From: Bacillota bacterium
Lineage (GTDB): Bacteria > Bacillota > Bacilli > Paenibacillales > Paenibacillaceae
DNA: 64,000 nucleotides
Assembly: GCA_023460795.1 (NCBI GenBank)
Contig: JAEWPC010000015.1
Coordinates: forward strand, 1-64,000
Direction of reading: 5' to 3'
Within the stretch, counting starts at the first letter, position 1. The number at the start of each line of letters is the position of its first letter. Shown here one piece after another: positions 44,066 through 52,711 of the stretch. Under the pieces are notes generated by a model that did not search any database, was not told the DNA's origin, and saw only the letters and a list, made by a program, of their open reading frames with translations. The translations under genes were made by a program, and so were the position numbers.

Positions 44066-44794
44066 ATGAGAACCGATCATCGGCCTTGGCCGATACCCGA
44101 ACGATCTTGGGTGATGAAGCAGATATGGAACCGGCTCTTGTTCGCGCATTGGCCGATCGAGTCCAGCGTTGTGGAGAGGTATATCCCGAGAGGGCTGCGG
44201 CTTGAAACCTATGAAGGACAAGCATGGCTAGGCATCGTTCCGTTCCATATGAATGGCGTGCGGCTTAAATATATGCCTCCCGTGCCGCCCGTCTCGGCGT
44301 TCCCGGAGCTGAACGTGCGTACTTACGTAACGGCGAACGATAAACCGGGCGTATTCTTCTTCAGCATGGACGCGACATGCTTGCCCGTGGTCAAGGGAGC
44401 GAAGTGGCTGTTTCATTTGCCGTATTATTGGGCGGATATGGAGTTTACTCAGCAGAAGAATCGCGTGCATATTCAGAGCAAGCGGCGCAACGCCGACGGC
44501 GGTTATCAATTTCGTGCAGAATATGGGCCTATTTCCTCGGCTTATCATGCGGAGCCCGGGTCGCTGGCGTATTGGCTGACGGAGAGGTACTGCTTGTACA
44601 CGCCGCATAAGGATCGCCTCTATCGCTGCAATATCGTGCACGAACCTTGGCTTTTGCATGATGCGGAAGGAACGATCTATACGAATACGATGGTGGAGCC
44701 GCTAGGGCTGAAGCTCTCGGACGAGGAGCCGTTGCTGCATTACGCGGAGCGGCAGGAGGTCGTGGCGTGGGGGCTGGAGGAGGTTAGGGGGTAG
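44066..44794 (+). CDS. yqjF: DUF2071 (YqjF family) protein
   Basis: The 242-residue protein matches DUF2071, as in Bacillus YqjF: MKQIWNRLLFAHWPIESSVVERYIPRGLRLETYEGQAWLGIVPFHMNGVRLKYMPPVPPVSAFPELNVRTYV, FFFSMDATC, and the late HEPWLLHDAE. Its biochemical role is unknown. The ATG used lies seven bases after GGAGG. An internal ATG at MKQIW is another possible start. YqjF is known in Bacillus as a response gene to nitroaromatic compounds; that function here is inference. Confidence 0.85.
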   Translation: MRTDHRPWPIPERSWVMKQIWNRLLFAHWPIESSVVERYIPRGLRLETYEGQAWLGIVPFHMNGVRLKYMPPVPPVSAFPELNVRTYVTANDKPGVFFFSMDATCLPVVKGAKWLFHLPYYWADMEFTQQKNRVHIQSKRRNADGGYQFRAEYGPISSAYHAEPGSLAYWLTERYCLYTPHKDRLYRCNIVHEPWLLHDAEGTIYTNTMVEPLGLKLSDEEPLLHYAERQEVVAWGLEEVRG

Positions 44795-44800
44795 GTGGAG

Positions 44801-45016
44801 GTATATCCATACACTTTCAAGACGAAGGAATATCTGCATGAGATACAGTTTGTCAGCTAAGAGTATGTGTTTATGCCAATCTACCTGCACGAAATACATG
44901 CAGTAACCTCTTAATAACTTCTAAAACCAATTTTCAACCGAAATAAGTGTACTTCGTGCAAATAGATAGTTCAAAGGCAGCTTATTCACTCCTAGAGCTG
45001 TACTCGATACAGTTAT
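44801..45016. repeat. quartet of imperfect palindromes (family B relatives)
   Basis: Units related to GTGTACTTCGTGCA / CTGTACTCGATACAG occur at about 44832-44851, 44885-44906, 44947-44965 and 44997-45015, with a partial fifth at about 44801-44817. Measured at CAGTTA or its equivalent, the four main units are spaced 55, 58 and 51 bp. They fill the 300-bp gap between yqjF and the chemoreceptor; no gene is seen here. Confidence 0.65.
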
Positions 45017-45042
45017 TCAACGATCTAGCGTCACTGAACGCT

Positions 45043-45089
45043 CATACAAAATGGCCTCGCCTGAATTAAGGGCGAGGCCATTTTGTATG
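45043..45089. terminator. bidirectional terminator, 19-bp stem
   Basis: Positions 45043-45061 are perfectly complementary to 45071-45089 (core ATGGCCTCGCC/GGCGAGGCCAT), with a 9-nt loop and A/T-rich outer arms. It separates yqjF from the chemoreceptor gene. Confidence 0.9.
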
Positions 45090-45095
45090 GACTTA

Positions 45096-46616
45096 TTACA
45101 AAGCTACCTTAACCAAGTTCTCCTCGGCTTCTTTAATGCGCTCCATGCTGTTGCGATTGCTGTCGAGCAGCGATTCCAGCGTCGCGGACAGCTGCTGCAG
45201 CGTTGCCGACGCTTGTTCGCTGATCGAAGCCAAGTTCGACGTAGAGTCCGCGATGACGCCGGACGAGCCGCTGATGCGGTCCATCAAGCTGCCATAGCCT
45301 TGAGACAGCGCCTGCAACTGGGAGATCGCCGACGTGATCGAGACGAACGATTCTTGCGCGCGCAGCGCGACTTCGTTGCTCTCGTGCATGCGGGAGGAAG
45401 CTTCGTTCAGCTTGGCGCGGGTCCGTTCGGATTGCGCGGTAAACTCCTTCAGCTGCTCGGTAATCCGGATCGCCGCTTGCGACGTCATATCGGACAGCTT
45501 GCGAATTTCCGATGCGACGACGGCAAAGCCGCGGCCTTGCTCGCCGGCTCTTGCCGCCTCGATGCTGGCGTTCAGGGAGAGCAGGTCGGTCTGGCTGGCG
45601 ATATCGCGGATCGTCGCGCTGAATTGGCTCGTCTCGGCCAACCGGTCGATCAGCGTCGTCGTCTCCACCGTCACGGCTTCGATATCGTTGCGGAAGCTTG
45701 CGTTCGATTCGAACAGCGATTCCATGCTTCGCGCGCCTTGGTCGGACAACTCGGCGGCGCCGTCGGTCTTCTCGAGCAGCTCTTGGATGGAATCGGACAT
45801 TTCGTTCACGAGGCTGTTCAGGCCGGAGATCGAATCGCTGATCGAGAGCGTCGAGTCGACCTGATCGGTCGCTCCTCGAGAAATTTCCCCGAAAGCGGCA
45901 TTCATCTGTTCGAAGCTTTCCACGTTCTGTTGCGAAGCTTCCGTAATCGTTTTCAAGTTCTCGGTCACCGAAGATACGTTATCGAGCAGCCGTTGCTTTT
46001 GTTCTTCTTGCTCGCCCGTTAGCTTCTCGGCTTCCAATCTCGCGGTCTCCATATCTTTATTCATCACCGCCGACGTGCGGTAAATCGCATAGAACATAGC
46101 CGAAATGAGAACGTACACGATGATGTAAGTCGGGGTCGTCTCCGAATCGATGTTCAGCTGATCAGCCTGTCCGAGTAAGATATACAGGAGCATGGCGAAG
46201 CCAAGTCCGAGACCAAGCAGAAGCGGGATAAGCTGCATGAAGATGGTACTGATTAAGAGCAAGTAGATGATGGAGAAGGTGTTCGATAAGTTCGGCGTAT
46301 TAAGAATCGTTGACATCGAACTGATGGCGGAGCCTATAACGGCAATATACGAAATCGAGAAAATAAAGCGGCGGGTATAATGTAAATACGCGAAAATGCC
46401 GGTCGAAACGAGAAGCAGCCCCATAATAAGCAACGAGTCTAACGTGATGCCGCTACTGCCGACGAAGGCTAGAATGGTTAACGTCGTGAGCAAGGCCGTG
46501 AATGCCATGCCGAGGAACGCGACGTTATTGCGTCTTACCGCGTCCAATTCTTTCACGGACAATTGCTTGTCTCTTTCCGCCGTATATCGCTTCAATTGCC
46601 TAAGTTTCTCTCTCAT
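45096..46616 (-). CDS. methyl-accepting chemotaxis protein without HAMP domain
   Basis: The 506-residue protein has an N-terminal hydrophobic region with about six transmembrane helices (about 30-185), a coiled-coil linker, and a signalling domain whose tip reads RDIASQTDLLSLNASIEAARAGEQGRGFAVVASEIRKLSD. There is no extracellular sensor of note and no HAMP domain, so the membrane bundle itself may be the sensor. It has its own promoter and terminator and is not next to other chemotaxis genes. Confidence 0.9.
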   Translation of the reverse strand: MREKLRQLKRYTAERDKQLSVKELDAVRRNNVAFLGMAFTALLTTLTILAFVGSSGITLDSLLIMGLLLVSTGIFAYLHYTRRFIFSISYIAVIGSAISSMSTILNTPNLSNTFSIIYLLLISTIFMQLIPLLLGLGLGFAMLLYILLGQADQLNIDSETTPTYIIVYVLISAMFYAIYRTSAVMNKDMETARLEAEKLTGEQEEQKQRLLDNVSSVTENLKTITEASQQNVESFEQMNAAFGEISRGATDQVDSTLSISDSISGLNSLVNEMSDSIQELLEKTDGAAELSDQGARSMESLFESNASFRNDIEAVTVETTTLIDRLAETSQFSATIRDIASQTDLLSLNASIEAARAGEQGRGFAVVASEIRKLSDMTSQAAIRITEQLKEFTAQSERTRAKLNEASSRMHESNEVALRAQESFVSITSAISQLQALSQGYGSLMDRISGSSGVIADSTSNLASISEQASATLQQLSATLESLLDSNRNSMERIKEAEENLVKVAL

Positions 46617-46655
46617 GTTGTCATCTTCCTTCGGTAATAGAATAGGCTCACCTAG

Positions 46656-46684
46656 AAAGTACCATCCTTAGTTTGTACAGTCAA
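46656..46684 (-). promoter_or_regulatory. promoter of the chemoreceptor gene
   Basis: On the minus strand TTGACT (46684-46679), a 17-bp spacer and TACTTT (46661-46656). It looks like a housekeeping promoter; no sigma-D-like GCCGATAA was seen. Confidence 0.6.
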
Positions 46685-46747
46685 CAAAGTTCGACAAAAT
46701 TCGCACGATTTTAGTCGAAGTCATCTAACAAAACATAACCGCCTAAC

Positions 46748-46776
46748 GAAAGCCTGCCGACAATCGGCAGGCTTTC
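46748..46776 (-). terminator. terminator of the telA operon
   Basis: GAAAGCCTGCCGA-CAA-TCGGCAGGCTTTC is a perfect 13-bp stem downstream of telA. Confidence 0.85.
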
Positions 46777-46802
46777 TCGCGATTCGCTCCGCGTCCAACC
46801 CT

Positions 46803-47942
46803 CTATAATCCTAGTTTTTGCCCCTTCTCCAGCCTCTGGATTTGCTGCTCGCCTTGATTGGCCAATTCCCGGAACTGGTTGATCGTTTCGCGCATCCTAG
46901 GCAACGCCTCCTGCTTGTAGGTGCTGATCGAATCGAGCGCCGCCAGCACGTCGGTGAACGCTTGCTTTAACGTATCTACGGAGATGCTCGTTTCCATCGA
47001 TTGCTTCTGGATCGCGGCACCTTGGTCTTTGAGCATTCGGGAAGTGCCGCTAATGAGCGCGTCGGTCGTTTGGTTGAGCAACTCGATTTTCTTCAGTACG
47101 ATCCGTTGATTGTACAGCGCGCTTGCGACCGTAACCGATATTTTCAGAGCGGACACCGTCACGTTGCGGGCACGGTCGACGCCACGAATGAGCTCCTTGT
47201 TGTTGCGGATGACGACCTCGATCGCCATGATGCCTTGCTGGTTGACGACGAGCATTTGCTGCAAATCCATCACCCGTTGGCGCAGCGGGAACAGAACCTC
47301 CTCCGTAATGAATCGGATTTTGTCCTCGGACTCGCCACGAGCCTTCGCCGTCTCGACCTGAGCCTCGATCTCCGCATCCATTAACGCACCGAGCTGAATT
47401 TCCTTCTGGAGCTTCTTGGTCAGCTCGCGCAAAGCTTGCTGCTCGAATTCGAGCGTCGTGTTGTCGTTCTTCAAGACGACTTTGCCTTTGTCGAGCGAGC
47501 CGATGATGTCGGAGATGACGGAGTCGGCTTTCTGATACTTGGCGAAATAGCTGCGTATCGGGTTGAAAAACTTGCCGAGCAGACCGGTCTTGGCGAAGTC
47601 CACCAGGCTCGGATCGAGATCCTTGAGCTGCTGCTGAAGCGCCGTCAGTCCTCTAGCCACTTGGCCGCCTTCGTCTCCGGATTTGGACAACGTCCCGACC
47701 GAAACTCGCAGCAACGCGTTTTTCTCCGACGACGACTTCATGGATGGAAGACCGAAATCATCGATCGACTGCAGAATTTCCTTGCGCTTCTCCGTCGAAT
47801 CGAGATCGAGCTTCAGAAGGGAAGAGACGTTATTCTTCGCCAGCGTCTGCAGCTGTTCGACCTCCTCGGGCACCGGCTTCACCTGTTCCTCGATCTCCGT
47901 CTTCAGCTTTTCCGGGTTTACGACTTCCATGGTGAACGACAT
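46803..47942 (-). CDS. telA: TelA family protein (toxic anion resistance)
   Basis: The 379-residue protein is a TelA homologue (YceH in Bacillus). It is almost entirely alpha-helical and contains the family's segments VDFAKTGLLGKFFNPIRSYFAKYQKADSVISDIIGSLDKGKVVLKNDNTTLEFEQQALREL and VSVQAFL-like MDLQQMLVVNQQGIMAIEVVIRNNKELIRGVDRARNVTVSALKISVTVASALYNQR. TelA proteins are linked to tellurite and cell-envelope stress resistance by an unknown mechanism. The ATG at 47942 follows GGGAGGC. It is the last gene of a three-gene operon. Confidence 0.9.
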   Translation of the reverse strand: MSFTMEVVNPEKLKTEIEEQVKPVPEEVEQLQTLAKNNVSSLLKLDLDSTEKRKEILQSIDDFGLPSMKSSSEKNALLRVSVGTLSKSGDEGGQVARGLTALQQQLKDLDPSLVDFAKTGLLGKFFNPIRSYFAKYQKADSVISDIIGSLDKGKVVLKNDNTTLEFEQQALRELTKKLQKEIQLGALMDAEIEAQVETAKARGESEDKIRFITEEVLFPLRQRVMDLQQMLVVNQQGIMAIEVVIRNNKELIRGVDRARNVTVSALKISVTVASALYNQRIVLKKIELLNQTTDALISGTSRMLKDQGAAIQKQSMETSISVDTLKQAFTDVLAALDSISTYKQEALPRMRETINQFRELANQGEQQIQRLEKGQKLGL

Positions 47943-47957
47943 AGTAGTGCCTCCCAA

Positions 47958-49646
47958 TCACATTTGAACGTTGAGCAGATTGCCGATTTTATAGATGACG
48001 TCATCGGTATCCGCATTGATGCTTGCCGCCTCGTTAATGGACGATATGCTCTGAAGCGCTTGGATGTTGGCGTTGTAGCCGATCGTGTAGATCGGGATTC
48101 GGTACGTCTCGATGAGCGAACGGATATCCTCGAGCGAGTTGCCCTGGTTCGTCTCGCCGTCGCTCAGCACGAAGATGAGGGGCTTTACGTTCGGATTGGC
48201 GGCCAGTTCATCCTGCAGCATCTTGATCGCTACGACGATGCCGTCGAACGTGGCCGTTCCGCCTCCGGCTTGCAGACCGTCTATCGCGCCGATGAGCAAC
48301 GATTGCTGGTTCGTGTCGTACTTCCCGATCGGGACGTTGATCGTTACGGTGTCGGAATACGAGACGAAGCCGATCCGATTGTCGCGGCCGAGATATTTCT
48401 GTCCGTTGCGGAGCGACTCTTTCAACCGTTTAAGAGGGTCGCCTTCCATGCTGCCTGATACGTCCGCTACGAATACCGCGGAAATCGGCTTGCTGCCGTT
48501 CTTCTTCTCCTTCCATAGCTTCTGGGCGGATGCGAGCAGATGGCCGTCCACGGGCGCGACTTCGGAGCGGTAGTCCTCGAGACCGTTGAACCCGCGCTCT
48601 TGGGCCAGCTTCTGGTAGGGCTCCTGCATCGCGAACTCCGCGAATTTCTTCAGGATGTCGAGCTTCTCCGGGGTCAGCTGGCCGAGCGAGAACAGCGGAC
48701 TGTCATGCCTGACGCCGAAAGGGGTGAACACGTAGCTGTCCTTCAAGTCGGGCGCGTTCGCGTATTGCTGGTACTCCAGCACGAACGCGTCGAGCATGCC
48801 CGTCTTGGCCGCGTCGCGCATCTGCAGCGTGGTGGAGGCGATGAAAGGGACGTTCGCTTGAAAACGCTCGAACCCTTGAACTGCCTGCTCCCCAAGCAGA
48901 TTGGCGCTGTCGAAAGTAGAGAGGGCGGTAACGAGGAAGTTAAGTCCCGTCGAGCTTGCGAACGGATCGGTATATCCCATGGCCAGCTCGCCCGCGGCGA
49001 TCGCGTCGGTAATCGTCTTCACATTCACGGCTCCGTATTTGTCGACGAGCTGCTCGTATTTCGCTTTGGACGTGACGATTCCGGCCACGTTGCCGACGAG
49101 CCGCTTGGCGATCAGCTCGATCGGCGTGCCCTCCGCCTTGACCATCTCGCCCCAGAGCTCGTTCGAAGGGGTAAAGGCATCGGGGACGTATTTGCCGGTT
49201 CGGATGTAATCCGTAGCGGTCCCGGACGCGATGTTGCGGATTCGCACTGATACCGGCTGCCCGTTCACTTCGAGATTCGCATCGTTGAACGCCGCGGCGA
49301 CTTCGTTCAACCAGCCGTCGTTGCCCGTGCCGGATTTCTCGGTTGAAGAGAAAATTTCGACGAAGCTGCCCGTCGTCGCTTCCACCGAGACCGGGTACTT
49401 CGAGATATCCGGCAGCGAATCGGCGACGGAGGCGGGATCGAGGTCGATCTGGCCTTTGACAGGCTCCGCGGTCGTTACGGATATGCGTCGGTACAGTTTA
49501 TCCAGCCGCTCGGCCGCGTTCTCCGCCGTCACTTCCTTGTCGGTCTTGCCCCAATTCGAAGTCCATTGGATTCCGAAGTACACGAGCGCGAACACGATGA
49601 CCGCAATGGCGGTCAGGATCGCGAACGCTTTGCCCCTCGTAGCCAT
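47958..49646 (-). CDS. membrane-anchored substrate-binding-like and VWA domain protein
   Basis: The protein of about 562 residues has an N-terminal transmembrane anchor (FAILTAIAVIVFALVYFGIQW). Residues about 80-330 resemble an extracellular solute-binding fold (VEIFSSTEKSGTGNDGWLNEVAAAFNDANLEVNGQPVSVRIRNIASGTATDYIRTGKYVPDAFTPSNELW). The C-terminal 180 residues form a von Willebrand A domain with the MIDAS motif ISAVFVADVSGSMEGDPLKRLKESL and a later LSDGETNQG. ATG 49646 is used because GGGGG touches the earlier ATG at 49652. It lies between the 257-residue membrane protein and telA in one operon. Confidence 0.87.
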   Translation of the reverse strand: MATRGKAFAILTAIAVIVFALVYFGIQWTSNWGKTDKEVTAENAAERLDKLYRRISVTTAEPVKGQIDLDPASVADSLPDISKYPVSVEATTGSFVEIFSSTEKSGTGNDGWLNEVAAAFNDANLEVNGQPVSVRIRNIASGTATDYIRTGKYVPDAFTPSNELWGEMVKAEGTPIELIAKRLVGNVAGIVTSKAKYEQLVDKYGAVNVKTITDAIAAGELAMGYTDPFASSTGLNFLVTALSTFDSANLLGEQAVQGFERFQANVPFIASTTLQMRDAAKTGMLDAFVLEYQQYANAPDLKDSYVFTPFGVRHDSPLFSLGQLTPEKLDILKKFAEFAMQEPYQKLAQERGFNGLEDYRSEVAPVDGHLLASAQKLWKEKKNGSKPISAVFVADVSGSMEGDPLKRLKESLRNGQKYLGRDNRIGFVSYSDTVTINVPIGKYDTNQQSLLIGAIDGLQAGGGTATFDGIVVAIKMLQDELAANPNVKPLIFVLSDGETNQGNSLEDIRSLIETYRIPIYTIGYNANIQALQSISSINEAASINADTDDVIYKIGNLLNVQM

Positions 49647-49658
49647 ACGCATCCCCCG

Positions 49659-50432
49659 TTACTGTTTATAAAATTTCGTCTGCTGAATGAGCGCGTCGAT
49701 CTCCCGAATGCAGGGCATCGCCTCGATGGCCGCGTAGTCGGTGCTATCCAGCCGCGATATCTCCAGCAGCAGTTTATCGAGCTTCAGCAGAATCTCTTCA
49801 TTGGCGCCGATGGAGCCGGTTATGTACGTTACGTACTCCTCATAGAGCGCCGCCCGTTCTTGCAATAGCTTGCCGGAAAGCCAAGAGGGCTTCCGCGTTC
49901 CGGCGAACTTGTCGTACTCGGTCGCGTCGAACACGTTAAGCCGGCTTACGATCCCTCGGACATATTGATAGAACAGCCGATTAACCTCGTGAATGACGTT
50001 GCTGAACCTTCTGTAGCTGAGCTCGCCGGGATCGAACTTGTGGCCGAGGAGGTCGAACAGAGCGAGCTTTTTCTTTTCCATGCGCTCGACTTGGTCGATC
50101 ACCAGCGTAATATCGGGCTTAAGAGCTTTGATGCTTCTGAAACGGCGAAGCGCGTCTATGAAATCCTCCTGCGTGGCGAGTCCGCGAATGGCTGCCGTTA
50201 CGGGAGGCTTCAATAGCAACGCGTAGCTGCCGTAGAGAAGGACGATGGGGCTCATGACGAGCAGCGTAACTCCGAACGCGGTCTCGAGGATGCCGCCGCC
50301 GCCGATCTCCGCTCCGAGCAATCCGGGGGACAGCGCGATCACGTCGACGAGCACGACTCCGGCGATCAGCAAGATCAGCTTCATCAACCGACTCAACGGC
50401 AACACCTCCCGATTGCTTGGCATTTGCTCCAT
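49659..50432 (-). CDS. membrane protein of the telA operon, unknown function
   Basis: The 257-residue product has two transmembrane helices near the N-terminus (LMKLILLIAGVVLVDVIALSPGLL and ILETAFGVTLLVMSPIVLLYGSYALLL) and a long helical cytoplasmic part with likely coiled coils (DITLVIDQVERMEKKKLALFDLLG, LLQERAALYEEYVTYITG, LLKLDKLLLEI). I do not recognise a named family. The following VWA gene begins within 15 bases, so it is the first gene of the operon. It may be the partner through which TelA contacts the membrane (inference). Confidence 0.75.
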   Translation of the reverse strand: MEQMPSNREVLPLSRLMKLILLIAGVVLVDVIALSPGLLGAEIGGGGILETAFGVTLLVMSPIVLLYGSYALLLKPPVTAAIRGLATQEDFIDALRRFRSIKALKPDITLVIDQVERMEKKKLALFDLLGHKFDPGELSYRRFSNVIHEVNRLFYQYVRGIVSRLNVFDATEYDKFAGTRKPSWLSGKLLQERAALYEEYVTYITGSIGANEEILLKLDKLLLEISRLDSTDYAAIEAMPCIREIDALIQQTKFYKQ

Positions 50433-50491
50433 TACATAAAGATATGTCGTTCCGACCGCGAACTTGAGTGGTACTTGGTCACAATGGACAA

Positions 50492-50546
50492 TAAAAAGCC
50501 CCGAACCTAGCGGACGCGACCTGCGTGCCTGCTTGATTCGGGGGTT
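50492..50546 (-). terminator. terminator of the LuxR gene
   Basis: On the minus strand CCCCCGAA pairs with TTCGGGG over a long GC-rich loop that can pair further, and TTTTTA follows. Confidence 0.65.
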
Positions 50547-50558
50547 TATTTCAGTTCA

Positions 50559-52598
50559 TTAGGATGATAAGTTCCGAGATTGTTGGCGCTCGATCAGACA
50601 AGCGGCCAGCTGCGTTCGGTTCGAAAGACCGGTTTTGTGCAGCATGGCGTTCACGTGTTTCTTCACGGCGGCTTCGCTGACGAATAGGCGAGCGGCGATC
50701 TCGGCGTTGGTAGCGCCGCGGATGAGCAGGTCGGCGACTTCTTGCTCGCGGGCCGTAAGCATGAAATCCGCGGCGGGCTGAGATGGGCGAGCATCGTTCG
50801 ATGCCGTTGCTTGCCGCTGAACGATGCGATCGAGGTACGCCCGCATGCCGGCAGTCGTGCGCGTATCGATCGCGTACAGCAGAGCAGTCGTGGAGCTGTC
50901 GCTTCCGTTAACCGGCACATAGCCGTTCGCTTCGTGGGCGTCCCGATAATAATCCGGCACGGGAGGAGCGGAAAGCAGCAGCTTTCCTCCGAGAGCAAGC
51001 TCGAACTGCAGGTGGACAAGGGCCGATCTGAGCTCGATCCGCTCCATATCCGAGACGTCGAGCGCGACGATGTATTGTCCGCCAAGAACGTCCTTATCGG
51101 AGGGAAGCTCGGAGATCGCTTGCGCGGATGCAGCCAATCTCGTCAGAGCCATCAGCGTATCCGGTCGGATCGACAGGATGGCGGCCAATCCGGCGACGTC
51201 TCCTTCCGGCCCGCGCAGCAGCCGGATCGAACGGTTATCCATCGCGTGAAGCTCACGAACGTTCCAGCCCCTAAGGCGCATAACGCTCTCCTCGGCTGTC
51301 AGCTCGTACCGGAAGACGGCGTTCGATTCGGGATCGGAGCAAGCGATGATGTAGGGCTTCGCGTTGGCGAGACGATACGAGACGTAATGCTCCGCTTCTG
51401 CGATCGTTCCTTCCGTCGCCGTCTCCCAATAGTGGTCTGTCGCGCGAGTTCGGCGGAAGTGCGCCCGTAGAATCGGATTGCCGACGAGGCTGAGCAGCTC
51501 CGACATCTCGCGGCCTGCGGCCGGCATACCCTGAGCAAGACTGGCATCCGCGCGAGCGCGCAGCTTGCCGATCGCGCGCTCGACATATTCCGCGTATAGC
51601 TCCGGGGAGCGCTCTTGCATTTCGCCCCGAAGCCGCTCGCGCACGAGGTCGTGGATCTGCCAGCTTCGATCCGTGCGCCGCACGAAAGACAGGCGAATCA
51701 AGCGGTCGAAGAGAGAATGCGCCCAAGAGTGTCCGGCAATCTCGTTCAACAGCTCGTGATCGAACGAACGCGGGATGGCGGCGGCATAGAGCAACGGACG
51801 AATGTCGTCCTCCGGCGCTTCGTCGAGCCATAACCGGAGCAGGGCATCGAGCTTCTCCCTCTGCCATTGCATGGAGAGGTTCAATGACTTGACGCCCGCG
51901 GATTGACGGGCGACCGCCAGCTGCGCGAGCAACGACAGCGACAGCGGATAACCGGCGGATCGAATCCATAGCTCGTCGGTCCAATCGGAGTCGCCTAGTC
52001 CGATTCGATGCGCGTAATCGCGTACGTCCGCATATTCGAGTTCGCCGAGCGGAAGCGGAATCGTAAGCCGACGCCAGCCGGCAGACAACCAAGGTCCTCC
52101 GAGCGGATATCGGCCGGCGATGACGATAAGCAGATTGGCCGGCAGCTCCGGCAGCATCCGAATTCTGAGCCATTCGTCGAGCGTGCCGGCTTCTTCGAAG
52201 CGGTCTAACGCGAGGACGACGGGCTTGTTAGCCGCGATTTCCCGCAGACGGTTGACGAAGTCGCGGTCTGGCACGTTCATATGGTCTATTGTGGTTTCAA
52301 AGCCAAGCTGATGGGCAGCTTCCCTGCATAATAGCTCTGGATTGGCGGCTGCCTCGCGCATATCGACGGAGGCGTACGCGGCACCGGCATTCTCGGCGAT
52401 GCGGCGGAATTGGGCGAGCAACGATGTTTTGCCGATGCCGCCGGGGCCGTACACGTTAACGATCCTTTCAGCGCTTGGCGATTCCGGTTTCAGCTTCTCC
52501 CGGAAGAGGGAAAGCTCGAAGCTGCGTCCGGCGAAATCTTCGTCCGCGAGCTGACCCAGCAGCGTCCGGAACGTTCCTCCCGATGGAGATAAGGACAT
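50559..52598 (-). CDS. LuxR regulator with ATPase domain (MalT/LAL type)
   Basis: The 679-residue protein has an N-terminal STAND-type ATPase: Walker A VYGPGGIGKTSLLAQFRR (about residues 48-65), Walker B VVLALDRFEEAG, a winged-helix region and a central helical part. The C-terminal LuxR HTH reads LTAREQEVADLLIRGATNAEIAARLFVSEAAVKKHVNAMLHKTGLSNRTQL. These proteins act as large ligand- and ATP-dependent activators. ATG follows AGGAGGG. It is divergent from ilvB, with about 110 bp between start codons; control of ilvBH is possible but not shown. Confidence 0.9.
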   Translation of the reverse strand: MSLSPSGGTFRTLLGQLADEDFAGRSFELSLFREKLKPESPSAERIVNVYGPGGIGKTSLLAQFRRIAENAGAAYASVDMREAAANPELLCREAAHQLGFETTIDHMNVPDRDFVNRLREIAANKPVVLALDRFEEAGTLDEWLRIRMLPELPANLLIVIAGRYPLGGPWLSAGWRRLTIPLPLGELEYADVRDYAHRIGLGDSDWTDELWIRSAGYPLSLSLLAQLAVARQSAGVKSLNLSMQWQREKLDALLRLWLDEAPEDDIRPLLYAAAIPRSFDHELLNEIAGHSWAHSLFDRLIRLSFVRRTDRSWQIHDLVRERLRGEMQERSPELYAEYVERAIGKLRARADASLAQGMPAAGREMSELLSLVGNPILRAHFRRTRATDHYWETATEGTIAEAEHYVSYRLANAKPYIIACSDPESNAVFRYELTAEESVMRLRGWNVRELHAMDNRSIRLLRGPEGDVAGLAAILSIRPDTLMALTRLAASAQAISELPSDKDVLGGQYIVALDVSDMERIELRSALVHLQFELALGGKLLLSAPPVPDYYRDAHEANGYVPVNGSDSSTTALLYAIDTRTTAGMRAYLDRIVQRQATASNDARPSQPAADFMLTAREQEVADLLIRGATNAEIAARLFVSEAAVKKHVNAMLHKTGLSNRTQLAACLIERQQSRNLSS

Positions 52599-52621
52599 GT
52601 TCCGTCCCTCCTGTAACCATT

Positions 52622-52650
52622 TTTATCCGATAGTATACTATCAAAGTCAA
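52622..52650 (-). promoter_or_regulatory. promoter with palindromic operator for the LuxR gene
   Basis: On the minus strand TTGACT (52650-52645), a 17-bp spacer and GATAAA (52627-52622). The spacer holds the perfect 14-bp palindrome GATAGTATACTATC (52629-52642). A site between -35 and -10 suggests repression. The same palindrome would sit about 70 bp upstream of ilvB. Confidence 0.65.
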
Positions 52651-52711
52651 CCTTCGACCAGTACGCATCGGAAGCGCCAGACTGTACGCTTATCGCAGGA
52701 GGTTGATACGA

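Noticed and set aside
52599..52711. T-box or leader-peptide attenuator upstream of ilvB
   Set aside because: Only about 110 bp separate the divergent genes and none of the T-box core (such as the TGGNACCGCG-type bulge) is visible.
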